Shown: piece by piece, positions 31,401-45,300 of the stretch
Layout of the letters: each line of letters starts with the position of its first letter
Numbering within the stretch: the first letter of the stretch is position 1
Assembly: GCF_032884065.1 (NCBI RefSeq)
Contig: NC_088868.1
Location: forward strand, 7,025,129 to 7,089,128
Length of the DNA stretch: 64,000 nucleotides
Direction of reading: 5' to 3'
From: Artemia franciscana
Lineage: Eukaryota; Arthropoda; Branchiopoda; Anostraca; Artemiidae
Position numbers and translations under genes: made by a program
Notes under the pieces: generated by a model
What the model saw: only the letters and a program-made list of their open reading frames with translations
What the model was told of the DNA's origin: nothing
Databases searched by the model: none

Positions 31401-34400
31401 TGGGCTGTCTTTCTGTTCCTTCTCAACCGAATTATTCTCAGCCGATTTCATTTTTAAACCTTTCTTTCTTGGAACGTACTTTGCTTTTATCGTGTTGACA
31501 TCTTCATTTTCATTTTCTACTGGGGTATTATCTGGAAATCTACTTAGATAATCACATGGGGCATTTTGTTTTCCCTTAAGATGTTCAAATTCATAATCTA
31601 AGTCTTGGATTTTCAAAATCCATCTCGCGAGTATTCCCGTTGGCTTTTTGAAAGTTTGCAAATATTGCAGGCTTTTGTGGTCCGAACGCAGTTTAAATTT
31701 TCTGCCTACCAAATAATGTCTGAACTTGTCCAAATGGTGGATAATCGACAATAATTCAAGCTGTGTAGCAGAATAATTACTTTCTCCAGCAGTCAGGGTG
31801 CGAGAAGCGTACGCTATCACTCTTTCTTCCCCATTTATTATTTGGGAGAGGATCGCCCCAATTCCCTTGTTTGAGGCATCCGTTGTAACAACGAATTGTC
31901 CTGTTTGGAAGTCAGGTAGCGATAAAATAGGTTCTGAGGTTAGAGCCTTTTTTAAATGATCTATTGCATTTTGAGCTGTATTAGACCACACAATTTTTTG
32001 TGGGTTGCCTCTCGTGAGGTCCGTTAAAGGTTTTGCAACTTGTGCGTAATTTCTTATAAATTTTCGGAAATAACTCATTAATCCTAAGATTCCTCGTAAT
32101 TGTTTAATTGTTTGGGGGGGCTTTATATTTTTAACGGATTTTATTTTTTCAGGGTCTGGGGAAATTTGTCCTTGCGTTACAACTACTCCTAAAAATTTTA
32201 GTTTTGTTTGAAAAAGATTTACTTTTTCTGGTCTACATTTTAAATTGCCTTAAATTCTCTAAATTTCCCAAACACTTTTGCTAGTGTCTCTAAATGGTCC
32301 TCCGCGTCTTTGTCCATAGCTATGACGTCATCAACAAAATGAATTATGTTATTTAGGCCTCTTAGTAAATGAAGGAGGGGTCTACACAATGCACTCGAAC
32401 TAGTTTTTAGTCCAAATGGTACTCTTAAGTATTCATAAGAACCACATTCTGAAGTTGAAAAAGCTGTTTTAAAAACATCACCCTCAGCTATTTTTACTTG
32501 ATGATATCCTTGTGTCAAATCTAGGGAAGTAAATATTTTATTTTTATTTGATATCGAGTCTAGAATTTCGTCTATTCTAGGTAGGGGAAATTTGTCACTT
32601 ACTACTTGTTTATTTAAAGCTCTATAATCTACCACTAGTCTAAGATCATTATTCTTTTTCGGGACTAAAATAACGGGGGCAGAGTATGGGCTTATGCTTG
32701 GCCTTATGATTTGATTTTTTTCGAGTTCATGTATTTTGTTTATTAGCCATTCCTTATGTTTATAAGGAATTCTGTATGGTTGTTTTGCGACTGGTGGTCC
32801 CGTGGTTTGTATTGCGTGTTCATAAAATGGGATAAGTCCTATGTCATCTTCAGATGTCGAAAAGACATCTTTATATTTCCATAATAAGTCGCATAATTTT
32901 TGTTTTAATGACACGTCGGTTATGTGACTTAGTTCGAATTTCTCAAGGAATTGAGATCGCGTCAGTGGATATTCTCTGTCAACGTAAACATTAATATTAT
33001 TCACGTAGTTTTTTTCCAAATTTTTCCAATTATTAATGTCGGATTCCGATACTACCTGTATCTCTACTAAACATGTACCTTTACTTAGGGTAATTAGGTC
33101 GTTTTCGTGGGTGTTCGTTACCCAAATGTAACCTTCTCCCTTTTCGTAATTTATAATTTGTTCTTCACACACTAAATATTTCGGGAGATCTTCCCAAGGC
33201 GATGCTACCCAAATTTCATTTTTATCATTAACTGGTTCTAACAATTGTGATATTTGGATCCTCTGCATTGATTTAGGGGGAATTTTTGTTTTACGCACTA
33301 CAAATCCATAATATTTTTCGTGATTTTCTTCTTTTATTGAATTTAGAAGATTCTCCGCTGGTTTTTCTCCTGGAGTTTCTATTTTTTCAAGTTTTTTCCA
33401 TAGATAACAAATTTCTTGAATTTGTTTGCTTCTATATTCTCTCATGTTACCTATATTTTCCCTTACTTTGTTTGCTTGTATGTTATTTATCATTGATATG
33501 GTGTCCATCGGGTAGATAAACTTTGAATTTGCTACATCTAATAATATTTTATTTGATTTTAAAAAATTTGCGCCTATTACTGCTTCGTATGGAAAATTCT
33601 TACAAACTATAAATCGAGTATAGAAATTTCTGTTATCCTTGCGCAAGGCTAGATACACAGTGCCTTTCACATCCAGGTCGTGTCCGGTTACACTTGATAA
33701 ATTGGGACAGATATTGCTCATTCGTCGTTTAATATAGTTTGGTAATTTATTAAACACGGATGTATTTATCACATTTACGGTTGCTCCTGAATCTATAAGG
33801 GCTGAGAAATAAATATTCCCTGCGTTGAAATTTTCAAATACTGGTAACATCTTATTATTATTTGCACTTAAAAATGGTATTATTACTGGGGGGGACCTAT
33901 AAATTATTTTGCCACCAAATTTTGGTCCTACGAATTTTGGGGGCTTATATCGTTTCCCTGGGATTCCCAGATGTTAGATGTAGAATTTTCATTTGTTCTG
34001 TTTTGGGTTCCTTGGTTATTACTTGAGATGGAGCTATTATATGGCTGCCGTCGGCTGATGTAATTTTCTCTTGTATTTCTGTTCCAACTATTACTGGGTT
34101 GATTTGTTCTTCCACGATACCCTCCTCGATATTGATATGCATTGCGTTGAAAATTTCGACTTTGGGTGGGATAATTACCTCCTGTTACAAAGGTGTTTCC
34201 TCGATCACCTCTTGGGGCGTACCCACTATAGTTTGTCCCCCTGGACAAACGGTTACCCGTTCCCCTAATGTTTGGTCGATTATTATTGTTTGCAAAACAA
34301 TTTCTTGCGATGTGTCCTAATCGGTTACATGTGTAGCACCTTAATGGTTCACTGTTAGTTTGTGCCCTTAATTGATTATTGGGGGCAAAACGTACTTGTC

Positions 34401-37400
34401 TTGGTGGTGTGGTGGTTCGAATTTGATTTCGAACAGGTTTGGGCGATGATTGTCGGGAGAAAAATCGCGGAGAGGAATCCCTTGATCTTACAGGGGCTTT
34501 GCTTTCTACAGCATTTATTGACATTTTTTGATGCTGCAGGACAATCGAATCAATTTCTACGGCTCTTTCTATTTCCTGAACTGCTAGTTCTAGGTTATCA
34601 ATATTTTTAGCTATCAAAAGGCGGTATAACTTTGGGTTTAGTCCCTGCTTAAATGCATTTAGTATGATTTTTTCATATAATTCCCCTTCTCCTGGACCGT
34701 ATCGCGCTTCTGTTGCGATTCTAACCTTATGCAAGTACTCACGAACGTTTTGGGTCTGTTCGAAAGTAACTAGGCCATGTTTTAGTTTATTCAATGAACT
34801 TGTGTCAATGAATCTTTTCTGGAAGGCCTGTTGCAATAATTCTATTGAGTTAATGGTTGAGGTTGCTTCTGTACCTATCGAGTTTTCGATTTGTTTTAGA
34901 AATGTTAGCGCCTGTCCTTTCAGTCTTAAAAGTAACATATTTTTTAATACTTTTAGGTCAATTTTTGTCATTTCCACAAATTGCCCTAAATGGATGTTGA
35001 ATTGATCAACGTCCGTATCTCCTTCATATTCTGGTAATGATTTTGCAATTTCTACCGAAGTTGCAATAATTTGTTGCGCTTTTAATATTTCATCTTGTTC
35101 TTGTTCCATATTTATTGTATTTTTTTTTTTAAATATGCGGTTTAAAATAATCTTAAATTTTTTTTTTTTTTTTTTTTTAATTTTATTACTGTTTTATTTT
35201 ATTTTCTTAAAGATTTTGATATTTTTGAATGGGGTATACCTATATATAAAAAAAAAATGCAAAAATAGAAATAAAATCGCACTGCACCTAAAAATTCAAA
35301 AAGCTAGGTAAAATTGCACTGCACTCAAAAATCAAAAAAATAAAATGTAAGTAATCATACTTGTCTATGTTAGTGGGCATTAATTGTAGGTAATTTCAGT
35401 TCCTTTTTCTGCTTTCTTTACCCGACCGCGCCATATGTTACGGGGTGGTTTGTTAAATAATCCTTGAGTTTATTTTAAAGGGGGTTTTTCGTGGAGTTGC
35501 TTGGGACTTTTCTAAGTCTTAATAGTTTGATGTGGATATGGGAGCTAAATTATTAATAAAATAAAAAGGCTTCGTATAGAATCCCCGGTAACCTGGGAGA
35601 CAGAACCATCTCGGTGTTGTTCGAGGTCTCTTGAAACAAATATAGATTCCCTTGGGACCGTGCCTGAAAGCTAGAGGAACTGTACCTGATGCCCTAATAC
35701 ATAGACAGAAGATGATTAAATACAATAAGGTTTATTTACTTACAATATACAACTTTTGACAAGATAGCTTCAATGTCTTATTGCACTAAAAGGTGAACAT
35801 GAGAAATTGATCTAATGCATTCGAATCCTTCCATAAAACTAACTATTTGCCCTTGTGTTGGACTCATATATCCAACGCGCGCACTTGCCGGACAGGCTTG
35901 GTGACCTGCGGAAGTTGACCTCCACTACTATTGGTAATATTTAATCATGTGACTAGTCACGCATCCAAAAGCTATTCTTTGGCAAGGATTTCTCTTTTGG
36001 TTTTGAGAAAAACCCATAGGTCAGAATAACTGGTTACTTTGTTAAGTAACATTTTTTTATCTAAATGCACATAGTCTAATTGCGTTGGACTATGCAGACT
36101 GTTGAAAAACTCAGGGGTCAGAATAACTGGTTACTTGACTTGTTAAGTAACCTTTCACTTATCTAAATGCACGTAGTCTAATTGCGTTGGACCATGCAAA
36201 TGCATGTAGTCTAATTTGTAGTTTTAATTGTAGTTTTATCTAAATGCATGTAGTCTAATTGCGTAGGATTATGCAGACTTGATAAATTTAGCAACTGTTA
36301 AATTCTAAATGATTTTATCCAAACCTTTTTCAAATTGAAATTTACTAAAGGGGTGTGACTGAGAAATTTAGTCCTGAATTTAAGAGTTCCTAGAAGAGTA
36401 TGGATGAGAGATTTGGTCCTATATTTGAGGATTCCTAAGGGGATGTGAATGAGGGATTTGGTCCTGAATTTTATAAAGGGGGGGGGGGCTGGTCTATATG
36501 TTACAAGAACACTGCAGAGCAACCCAAGTCTATAATCAACTAGGACAAAATTTAACTATTGTGAAGATGCTCTTCTGCAGGGGGTGAATCTCCAGCATTC
36601 CTATTGAATGGGGAGGCAAGAGGGGCTCATATTTGGATAGTCAAGGGGTATTGGCTGTATAATATTTTTTCTCCAGATTATTTGAGGGACAACTGCCCCC
36701 CCCCCAAACAACGTCCCTGCACTTCTGTGAGAATGAGGAGAGAACTAGGCAGAAAAAGGTAACATATTCCAGTTGCCGTGGATCAATGTAAACTTATAAA
36801 TGACCTATGGACAAACTAGGATGTGGGAAGTGATATCCATCTTCCTTTGTTACCTCCTCCCACCTCTCAAGGAGCTGCTTGAATGACTCATGCAGTTATT
36901 GCTATATGATGGAAGCTTGCAGGAATTGATCTACTACTAAAATAGAAATGCACAAAGTTTTGTTTTCCAAGCTATGCAACTGACTTAATTCAGGGAGAAT
37001 TGCCAGTTTGGCTAAGAATATGATGTGTTTTCTGGAAACCCAACATCCAAGTGTTTACTTGGCTGTTAATTACTCTACAAGTGATTTGTTCTGCCTGTTC
37101 AAAGTTATGAATGTCACTAAAATATATATGCTCCAAGTTGCAAGTTTGGTTTACTCCTGTGTTAATTCTTTAGCACCACTTGGACTAAGACAAATATGTT
37201 TCAAACGGCTTCAGAATATCACTCATACCCAACAATCTTATCTGAAAACAATTTACTCATATCAGAAATGCACCACAATGGTGCACTGTCATTACTACAT
37301 GTTGGTGTAAAGGTATGGAACATGGTATGCCTAACAGGTATCAGGTATGCCTAACTATATAAAGGAATCAATTTTGCTAAGTTTGTTCCAAAAAAAATCT

Positions 37401-39274
37401 TTAAAAATATCTTATTGAGTAGATAAAGGTTGTTTGTTAGTTTTTCTGTTTAATGTTCTGTGAATAAGGCATATGGGAGAATTTTCTGAAGTGATTTATT
37501 TCCTTTCATATGTGGAATACTCTATTGCCCAAATATATTGAAGAATTGATTTTGCTAATCTTATTCTGAGAATAATATTTTAAAATATCGTATTGAGTAG
37601 ATGAAAAAAAAATGCTTACATTTTTTTTGTTTAGTTTTTGTTTGTTGTTGGTTTAGTTTTTCTGCTGATTGATATTAGGAAAAGGATATTTTTGTTTGAT
37701 GATTTTTTGTCAAATTCTTTGTTGATATTTTTATCAGTTGATTGATTTCTCAAATCCCCATATTGGTTGTTTTTGGCCTCTGGCATAATTGGCAGTATAG
37801 GAGTAATTGTATGTGTTATTTTTTATTTTGTCAATAAATCAGGTCAAATCAAGTCAAGTTTATTTGGCCTGTGGATCTTTTCCTAGGAGTATCATTGATC
37901 AAGGGTGATTAGAATATAACTTGTCAACAAGCCACTCACCATTACTATTACCACAAATTGAAGATAAAACTAACATCAGCTTCTGTGGATTAACTCAAGA
38001 CTGTATTACCATATCAAAGGCCTTGGAAAAAATCCAGGAATAGCAAATTGCCTGGGTTCCTCTATTTCAACTAGATCTATGATAAGCCTAAGAAATCAGT
38101 TTGTATAGATTTTCCTAAGATTAAGCCTAAGAAATCAGTATATAGTTTGTATAGATTTTCTAGACCTGTAGCCATGCTGTGTGGACGACAGAATATTATC
38201 ATGGAAAAAGTGCTTCAGAACTGAATTGCTAGCCACAATTTCATGAATTTTGATGAAGAGAAGGGTTTATTAAATTGCTGATAATTACTCGATTAATTAC
38301 AATCCTTAGCTAGAAGAGAGAAGTGTGATGGCTACTTTCCAAAGAGTTCAGTAATGTGCTTGAAGTGAGGAATGCATGGATCATTCTTGCAGGGTGCTTA
38401 AATTGCAACTCATGTTCCTTTTTTTATGCAATACCTTAAATTCAGTATTTTTTCTAAGACCACCTTGTCTTTCTGTGATGAACAAATAAGAGTTCAAATC
38501 AAGATAAGTCCATTAATTAGACTCTGAAAATTGCACTCTAGATATTTTGACCACATATACAGCAATCATCAGCAGATATACTAAAGTATTAAAATTAAAT
38601 CCAACATATTTAAACAGAGCAGAATAATTACTTCCAGTTAATGAACATATTTGTCAGAGAGATTTCATCATTCTATTCTGTATAAATATGTTTGCTTTAA
38701 TTTTAATGCTTTAGTATATCTGCTGATGATGCTGTTTGTGTGTTCAAAATATCTAGACTTTTGTATCTCTTTTCACTGTCTAATTAATGGACTTATCCCT
38801 ATTTGAATCTTTATTTGTTTTGTATTCTTGTGAGGTGCTAGAAATTGAAGCATAGAATATGTAACAAAAAATGAAGATAGGAAATGGAAAAGAAAATCTA
38901 TGACTTGTGCATATGCACTAGGCCTAAAAATGAAAAAAAAAATATATTTAATGACCAGATTTTGGCTAAGTAATGGCCAAAAAAAGATTTTAACCTCTGT
39001 TGAATGCCCCCCTCTGAAGACCAAGACCTGAAATACAGCTGTGGTAACTTGGGCCAAGTTTGGGAGCACACATGCATAGTACTGATCAATAGCATATCTA
39101 GGATTTTGTTTTGGGGTTAATCATTTTTTTTTAGGGGGGAGGGTACAAAACAATTTAAAACTCATCAAAAATTGGTTTATATGTATTTTTGTTATATGTT
39201 TAAGTGCTGACCAAAAACCTGGGGGAAGGAGAGAATCAAACCTAGTAATCCACCTGGATACAGTCTTCTATCTG

Positions 39275-39354
<80 letters not shown>

Positions 39355-42300
39355 AAAACTTCGTTTTCTTAAAGAGTTAAAGAGGCTGCATCCCAAAGTC
39401 GAACCTTAAAACGTACAGGAATTAGGAGAGGCAGTAGGGGGGCTGCCGCCCCCCAAACCCCGCTTTTAAAGACTCTTTTGTACTGATTTTTTTGTTGTGG
39501 GGGGACTTCATTGTTACTAATTACTAGTTTCGGCGCAATGGTTCTCCTGTCCTCTTGTGTTTAATATTTTTCGAAGTTATTCCATTATTCATTCATTTCA
39601 ATTTTTGTTAATTAAAAGAGGGCCTTTCCGAAGCCAAGAGCGGGGGGTTAGGGGGGCGGCAGCCCCCCACAACAAAAAACCTGTACTAAAGAGTCTTTAA
39701 AAGCGGGGGGTTTGGGGGACGGCAGCCCCCCTACTGCCTCTCCTAATTCCTGTACGTTTTAAGGTTCGACTTTGGGACGCAGCCTCTTTAACTCTTCAAG
39801 AAAACGAAGTTTTTTTCATATTATTTCTGTACGTTTTTCTACAATCCATGGTGGATGTAATTTAATAATAATTTTCCATGTTTATTTTCTCACTTTCTGT
39901 ATCAATAAATTCAAACTGACAAAATCATCTAATTTTGATAATTTTAATAGTTTAGCAGCTTAATTAAAAATTTAGCAGCTAGTGGTTTTTACCCACCCGC
40001 CTCCGGTTTATGGGCCCAGCGCGCTTCCGCTGCGCCAAGCTGCTGTTATGCTTGTTATCAAACAAGTTATTGCAATAGAAAATTTCACCAACGGCTTCAA
40101 TTAGGAAATCAATTTAAATGGTTCTTTTAACTTGCTTCCATCAAGCCTTACCCCCGCTTCAGTATAAATTCTTGTGAACATTCCAGTATGTAATTCTGAT
40201 CACATGTTTCCATGTTTATTTTCTCCCTTTCTGTATCAATAAATTAAAACTGACAAAATTACCTAATTTTACAAATTTTAAAAAGTTAGCAACTAGCGGT
40301 TTCGATCCACCGACTTCTGGGTTATGGGCCCAGCACGCTTCCGCTTCGCCAAGCCGCTGTTACTGTAAGAATTTTTCAAACAAGTGATGTTATTACAAGA
40401 GAAAATTTTACCTTCAATGGGGAAATGGGTTTTTCTAAGCTAGAAAATCGGGGGGTTAATACTTTCCGACGAAACTTTCCAGGAAAATTACTCGGAGAAT
40501 TCCGCGTTGAATGAGTCTTCGTACACCCAGATCCGATGTCGGCTGTGACCTGTAGGCGTGGCAGAAAACCAAAAAAAGGGTTTCTGTCATTTTTATCAAA
40601 TAAAAATTTTACGGATTAAGACAGATATTTTTGAAGCTTTCAGTCAGTTTCACCATGTCGAGCTGATCATTTTGATGTACTTGATGTTGAAATTCGTAAC
40701 TTTTAACAACAAAAAACTTAACATGGGCTCTTATAGGGAAATGGAGTTTTTCTAAGCTAGAAAATCGGGGGGTTAAGATTTTCCGACGAAACTTTCAAGC
40801 AAAATTACTCGGAGAATTCCGCGTCGAATGAGTCTTCGTACACCCAGATCCGATGTCGGCTGTGACCTGTAGGCGTGGCAGAAAAAAAAAGAATATGAAC
40901 ATTAAGTGGCTATGCGTGGTTTCTGGAAAACCGGGAAGGAGTTATCGGATCGAGCTGAAATTTCGCGGATAAGCTCCTGGGCCCAAGGGGACCTTAACTT
41001 GTGAATTTCAGCCCAATCGGACAACGTTAAAGGGGGGCTGGGGTTGGTGGGTCGAAACTTTTGGCCAGATTTTCCCCATGAAGGAAAAGTTGGAGGGGAT
41101 GAAATTTGGCAGGTTTCTTAGTTGGAGCTCGGGCTACGAAATGCATCCCTCCCCATCCCTCTGCGACCACTGGAACCGAAGATCGCTTAACATTGTCGTG
41201 GTTCGCCTCTTTAAAGAGGCACGAGTGTGCCTCCTTGATAAAGTGAGTTAAAGACAAACTGCAATGTTTAAAAAAAGTAAATCTTGATTTTAAAGTAAGA
41301 AGGCGTTAAAGGACTAAAAACAAGTTAAACCAAGTGACACAAAATAGTGTCAAAAAAGAGACAGAGAAACAATAACAGAGAGCAAGCTAACAAAGCTCAT
41401 AAACAAAAAATCTTAGAAAAAAACTTAGAACTTTAGGTGCACCAAAAAAAGCAGTTAAAATAAAAGAAGCAAGTTAAACCAAGAGCCAATTAAAAGGAAT
41501 TAAAAAGAAAAAGAAGTGGAATTTCTTAGAGAAGATGCTAATTTTCTTATTGTTAAAAAATTTTTGCTTTAAAAGGGTGAAATTTTTAATGTCTCTCTTG
41601 TAAGGGCCAGGGTCAATGAGTAATTTGGAACAGTTGAGAAGACTAAGCTAGGAAATACCTTTTTTAGACATTGTGTGAGGTTTTGTCAGACAATTAAAAA
41701 TTAAGTATTGTTTTGGGCCAAATATTGTATATTTTCTTGCATTTATTAAAAAACAACAGGGTAAAGATCTCCACACCCAATCTAGGTTGAAGATCCTCTA
41801 TCTGTAGTGTTCCAAATTATATATTTAAAATTGATTGTTTTCTTTATAGTATATTTGAATCAGAACTTACTGAAGTAATTCCAGTTGTTCATACATCCAT
41901 AGCTGGCTGTAGGATTATTGGGAGACTGACTGTTGGAAACAAACATGGTTTGATGGTTCCAAATACAACAACTGATCAGGAATTGCAACAACTGAGAAAT
42001 TCACTCCCTGATGCAGTGAAAATTCACCGAGTTGAAGAGAGATTATCAGCCCTTGGGAATGTTGTGGCATGTAATGATTATGTTGCATTAGTTCATCCTG
42101 ACTTAGATAGAGTAAGACTTTTGTTGAGTTTCAGCTCTTTCCTTTTTTATTTTTATTTTTTTCCTTTCATATCCTTTTCTTTCTCTTTTTTTCCTTTAAT
42201 TATTTTTCTTTTTTCTGTTTCCATTAGCAACTTCTCCGCTTAATGACATTGTTATTTTTTTCATAAAGTGTTGTAAATATTTTCCTAAAGTTTAATTTTA

Positions 42301-45300
42301 AATTAAGTGATTATGTTGGATTATGTATGATTAGTATGTTGGATTATGTATGATTATGTTGGATTAATTAAGTTGGATTATGTTTTGCAGCCTTTTTTTC
42401 ATTTTTTTTCTGTGCATAATAGATGATGCAAGCTAACTAGAAAATCTTGATAACTATTGACCAATCCCAATATTACACTAAATTTGTTAATAAAATTTCC
42501 ACTTGAATAACTATTAAAAATAATAATCTGATTTGCAAAAAAACTGTCAATTTTAGTATTATTAACTATGATATAACTAAACTTGTTTTGTTTCAGCTTT
42601 TGTAAATTTTGACTTTAAAACTTGTTTTTTTTTTGTTTTTTTTTTTTTTTTCATTCAAATATTGTCTATTGAAAACATTCTCCGTGTTAGTTCTGAAAAA
42701 TAAAAATTTGGAGAGGGGGTTGGAGATTTTTGTTGGTAGGGAGTCCATAAATTTATTAAGCCCTTCTCCATACTTTTTGCTGGGAGATCCCAGAATTTGC
42801 TAGTGTCCAGAAATAGGTCAACACATTTTTTTTTTTTTTTTTATTTCCTTGAGTCACTGACTTTTCTTGTACTTTTGTTACATAAGTTTGTGAGTAATTT
42901 TTCAACCACATCTGAATGTTCAATTACCTCCAAATTTTATCAGTATGTGCAGTTCCAATGATAGTGCAACAATGCAACATCAAAATTCCCTTTCTCTTGT
43001 ATACTCCCCCTCACAGCCACCTTAACATATTTCAAAATATTATGCAGTGACTAAAATTAGGAAATCCTGATGGTTGAAAGTCTCGAATGTAAGTTGGAGG
43101 AGTTTAAAAAAGTGAGATGTTCAATTACCTCCAAATTTTTCAATATGTGCGCCTCCAATGACAGTGCAATAATGCAACATCAAAATTCCCCCTCTCTTGT
43201 ATCTCCCCCTCATAGCCACCCTAACTTATTTCAAAAATCATATGGTGACTAAAATTAGGCCTGATGGTTGAAGTTTTGAGTGTAAGTTGGAGGAGTTTAT
43301 AAAAGTAAGACTAGACGTGTTTAGGGGATAGATGCTCACATTTACAATGAATGTAAGGGGCAACATTAAAATTAAAACAAACAAAAATTGTTCTGTTTGT
43401 GAGGGGGGGGGGCTTCGTCAGTCTCTCGCTCTTCATGCTAAAGTTTTTTTTAGCACTTTAAAAAACTTCTTATTCTAATTGAATGGCCCTTGTGTATCAG
43501 GAGTTGCTCTTAAAGAATTGGACAACTAGTCAAACTTTAGCATAAAGAGCAAGGTATTGAAGATTTGGCAGTACCCCTCATAAACGGAGTAATTTATGTT
43601 CTTTTAAGTTTCATTGTTGCTCCTTATTTTCAGCTGAAGAAACTTGTTTTTTATTTGCTTTGTGATTGTTTTTCAGATAATGCTGGGAAACCAATCTCCC
43701 TCCATGAAAATCCCCCCTTCGAAAAACCTCTTCGTGGAAAGTTCCTCCCAGGTAAAATCCTCTGCTGGAAATGTCCCAGCAGACAATTCCATCCTTGCTG
43801 AAATTCAACTTTGGAAAATTTCCTGATGACAATTCTGCCTGGAAATTTCCCCCTTTATTATGAAAAAAAGACCTACTATTTTATTCTCTTTCTTGCCTTT
43901 TTTCAAATCATTTCGGAAATCCCCCTTTCCATGGAGAATTTCCCCTACCCCCACTAGAAAGTTTCTCCTGCAGAAAATTCCCCCCATGGTAAATTTCTCC
44001 TGCAGCTAGTGCCCTTTCCCCGTAAAGGAATCCTCCAGACAATACCAACACTACTGAGAATTTCCCATGGAACATCTTCACATATAAAATGTAGTCGCCT
44101 GGGAAAAAGCAAGACAAATAAAAAGAATTTCATATAGGAATTTTGGTAAATTCCCTCATTTCGAATTTCCCCTGGGACGTTGACTCCTACAGGCCTCGCT
44201 TTCCATGGAAAATCCCTCCCCCCAAAAAAAGAAACTCATGTTGTATCAAAAAAATTATTTATTGTATAAAATGTCCGTATGCTTCTCAGTAACAAATACT
44301 ATGTGTAAACAACAGGCAAATTTCATAGCTTACAGGTCTTTTTCCAGAGGCTGGATGGAGGGCGGTCATTCCATCCCCAGGGGCATAATTATATGACCTT
44401 TCAATTGTGCTGTACAAACTGGCTATCACAAATTTTGATCGGATTACTTAGGGGGGAAAGGGCGTTGGAGGGAGGCTACTTGCCCTGTAATCTTTTCATT
44501 CACTCAAAAAGGGCGCTGCAGCTTTTAATTTCCGTTCGAGTGAGCACTGTCCAAATTTTCTAGGATCATTTATTTGAGAAAATCACCCCCAGGGGAAGAA
44601 AAACACAAGCAAATAAACAGATATCCATGATTTTTCTTCTGACAAAAATACAAAACTCCGTATTTTTGCAGGTGGGAGCTTGAAACCTCTACAATAGATA
44701 CCTATGGTCAATATGATGGTGCAATTTCCGTTAAAATTACTTAACTTTTTGGGGTGTTTCCCTACTTTTTCGAAAATCAGGCAAATTTTTCTCAGGTTCG
44801 TAGATTTCGATGGGTTGCACTAAACTTAATGAATCTTATATATTCGGAATAAGCATAAAAAGCCAATTCTTTTGATGTATCCGTTGTTATCAAAATTCCG
44901 TTTTAGAGAGTTTTGGCTATTATTGGTCCAAATTGGTTCTTACTTACAGTTTGCTTCAACAATCATGTGCTGACTAAAATTAAGTCTGATGGTTGAAGTT
45001 TCGAGTGTAAGTTGGAGGAGTTTAAAAAAGTAAGACTAGACGTATTTAGGTGATAGATGCTTACATTCATAATGAATGTAAGGGGCAACATTAAAACTGA
45101 AACAAACATAAATTGTTCTGTTTGTGGGGGGGCTTCGTCAGTCTCTCGCTCTTTATGCTAAAGTTTTTTTTAGCACTTTAAAAAGCTTCTTATTCTAATT
45201 GAATGGTCCTTGTGTGTATCAGAAGTTGCTCTTAAAGAATTGGGCAACCAGTCAAACTTTAGCATAAAGAGCAAGAGTAAGGATCGTTTTTCAGATAATG

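Larger units (their letters stand above)
16492..36505 (-). mobile_element. 20-kb Gypsy-class LTR retroelement with env and three accessory ORFs
   Basis: Flanked by two 1,070-bp LTRs (16492-17561 and 35436-36505), each beginning TGTTACGG and ending TGTTACA, and by AGAA target duplications at 16488-16491 and 36506-36509. Coding order on minus is gag, pol (protease-RT-RNase H-integrase, the Ty3/Gypsy order), three accessory ORFs, env. A primer-binding site and a polypurine tract sit next to the LTRs as expected. The LTRs differ at about 1% of positions, so the insertion is young by fossil standards. It is broken: about one visible interruption, in pol, while the other frames are open. It is unusually long for its class. 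It lies antisense in eIF6 intron 1. Confidence 0.95.

Noticed and set aside
33286-35005. + strand ORFs over gag and the start of pol
   Set aside because: Shadows of gag and pol; no domain similarity.
43565-44117. Clusters of 60-78 aa ORFs on both strands
   Set aside because: Lie in a GGAAAATTTCCCC-type dispersed repeat; both strands open because of base composition.
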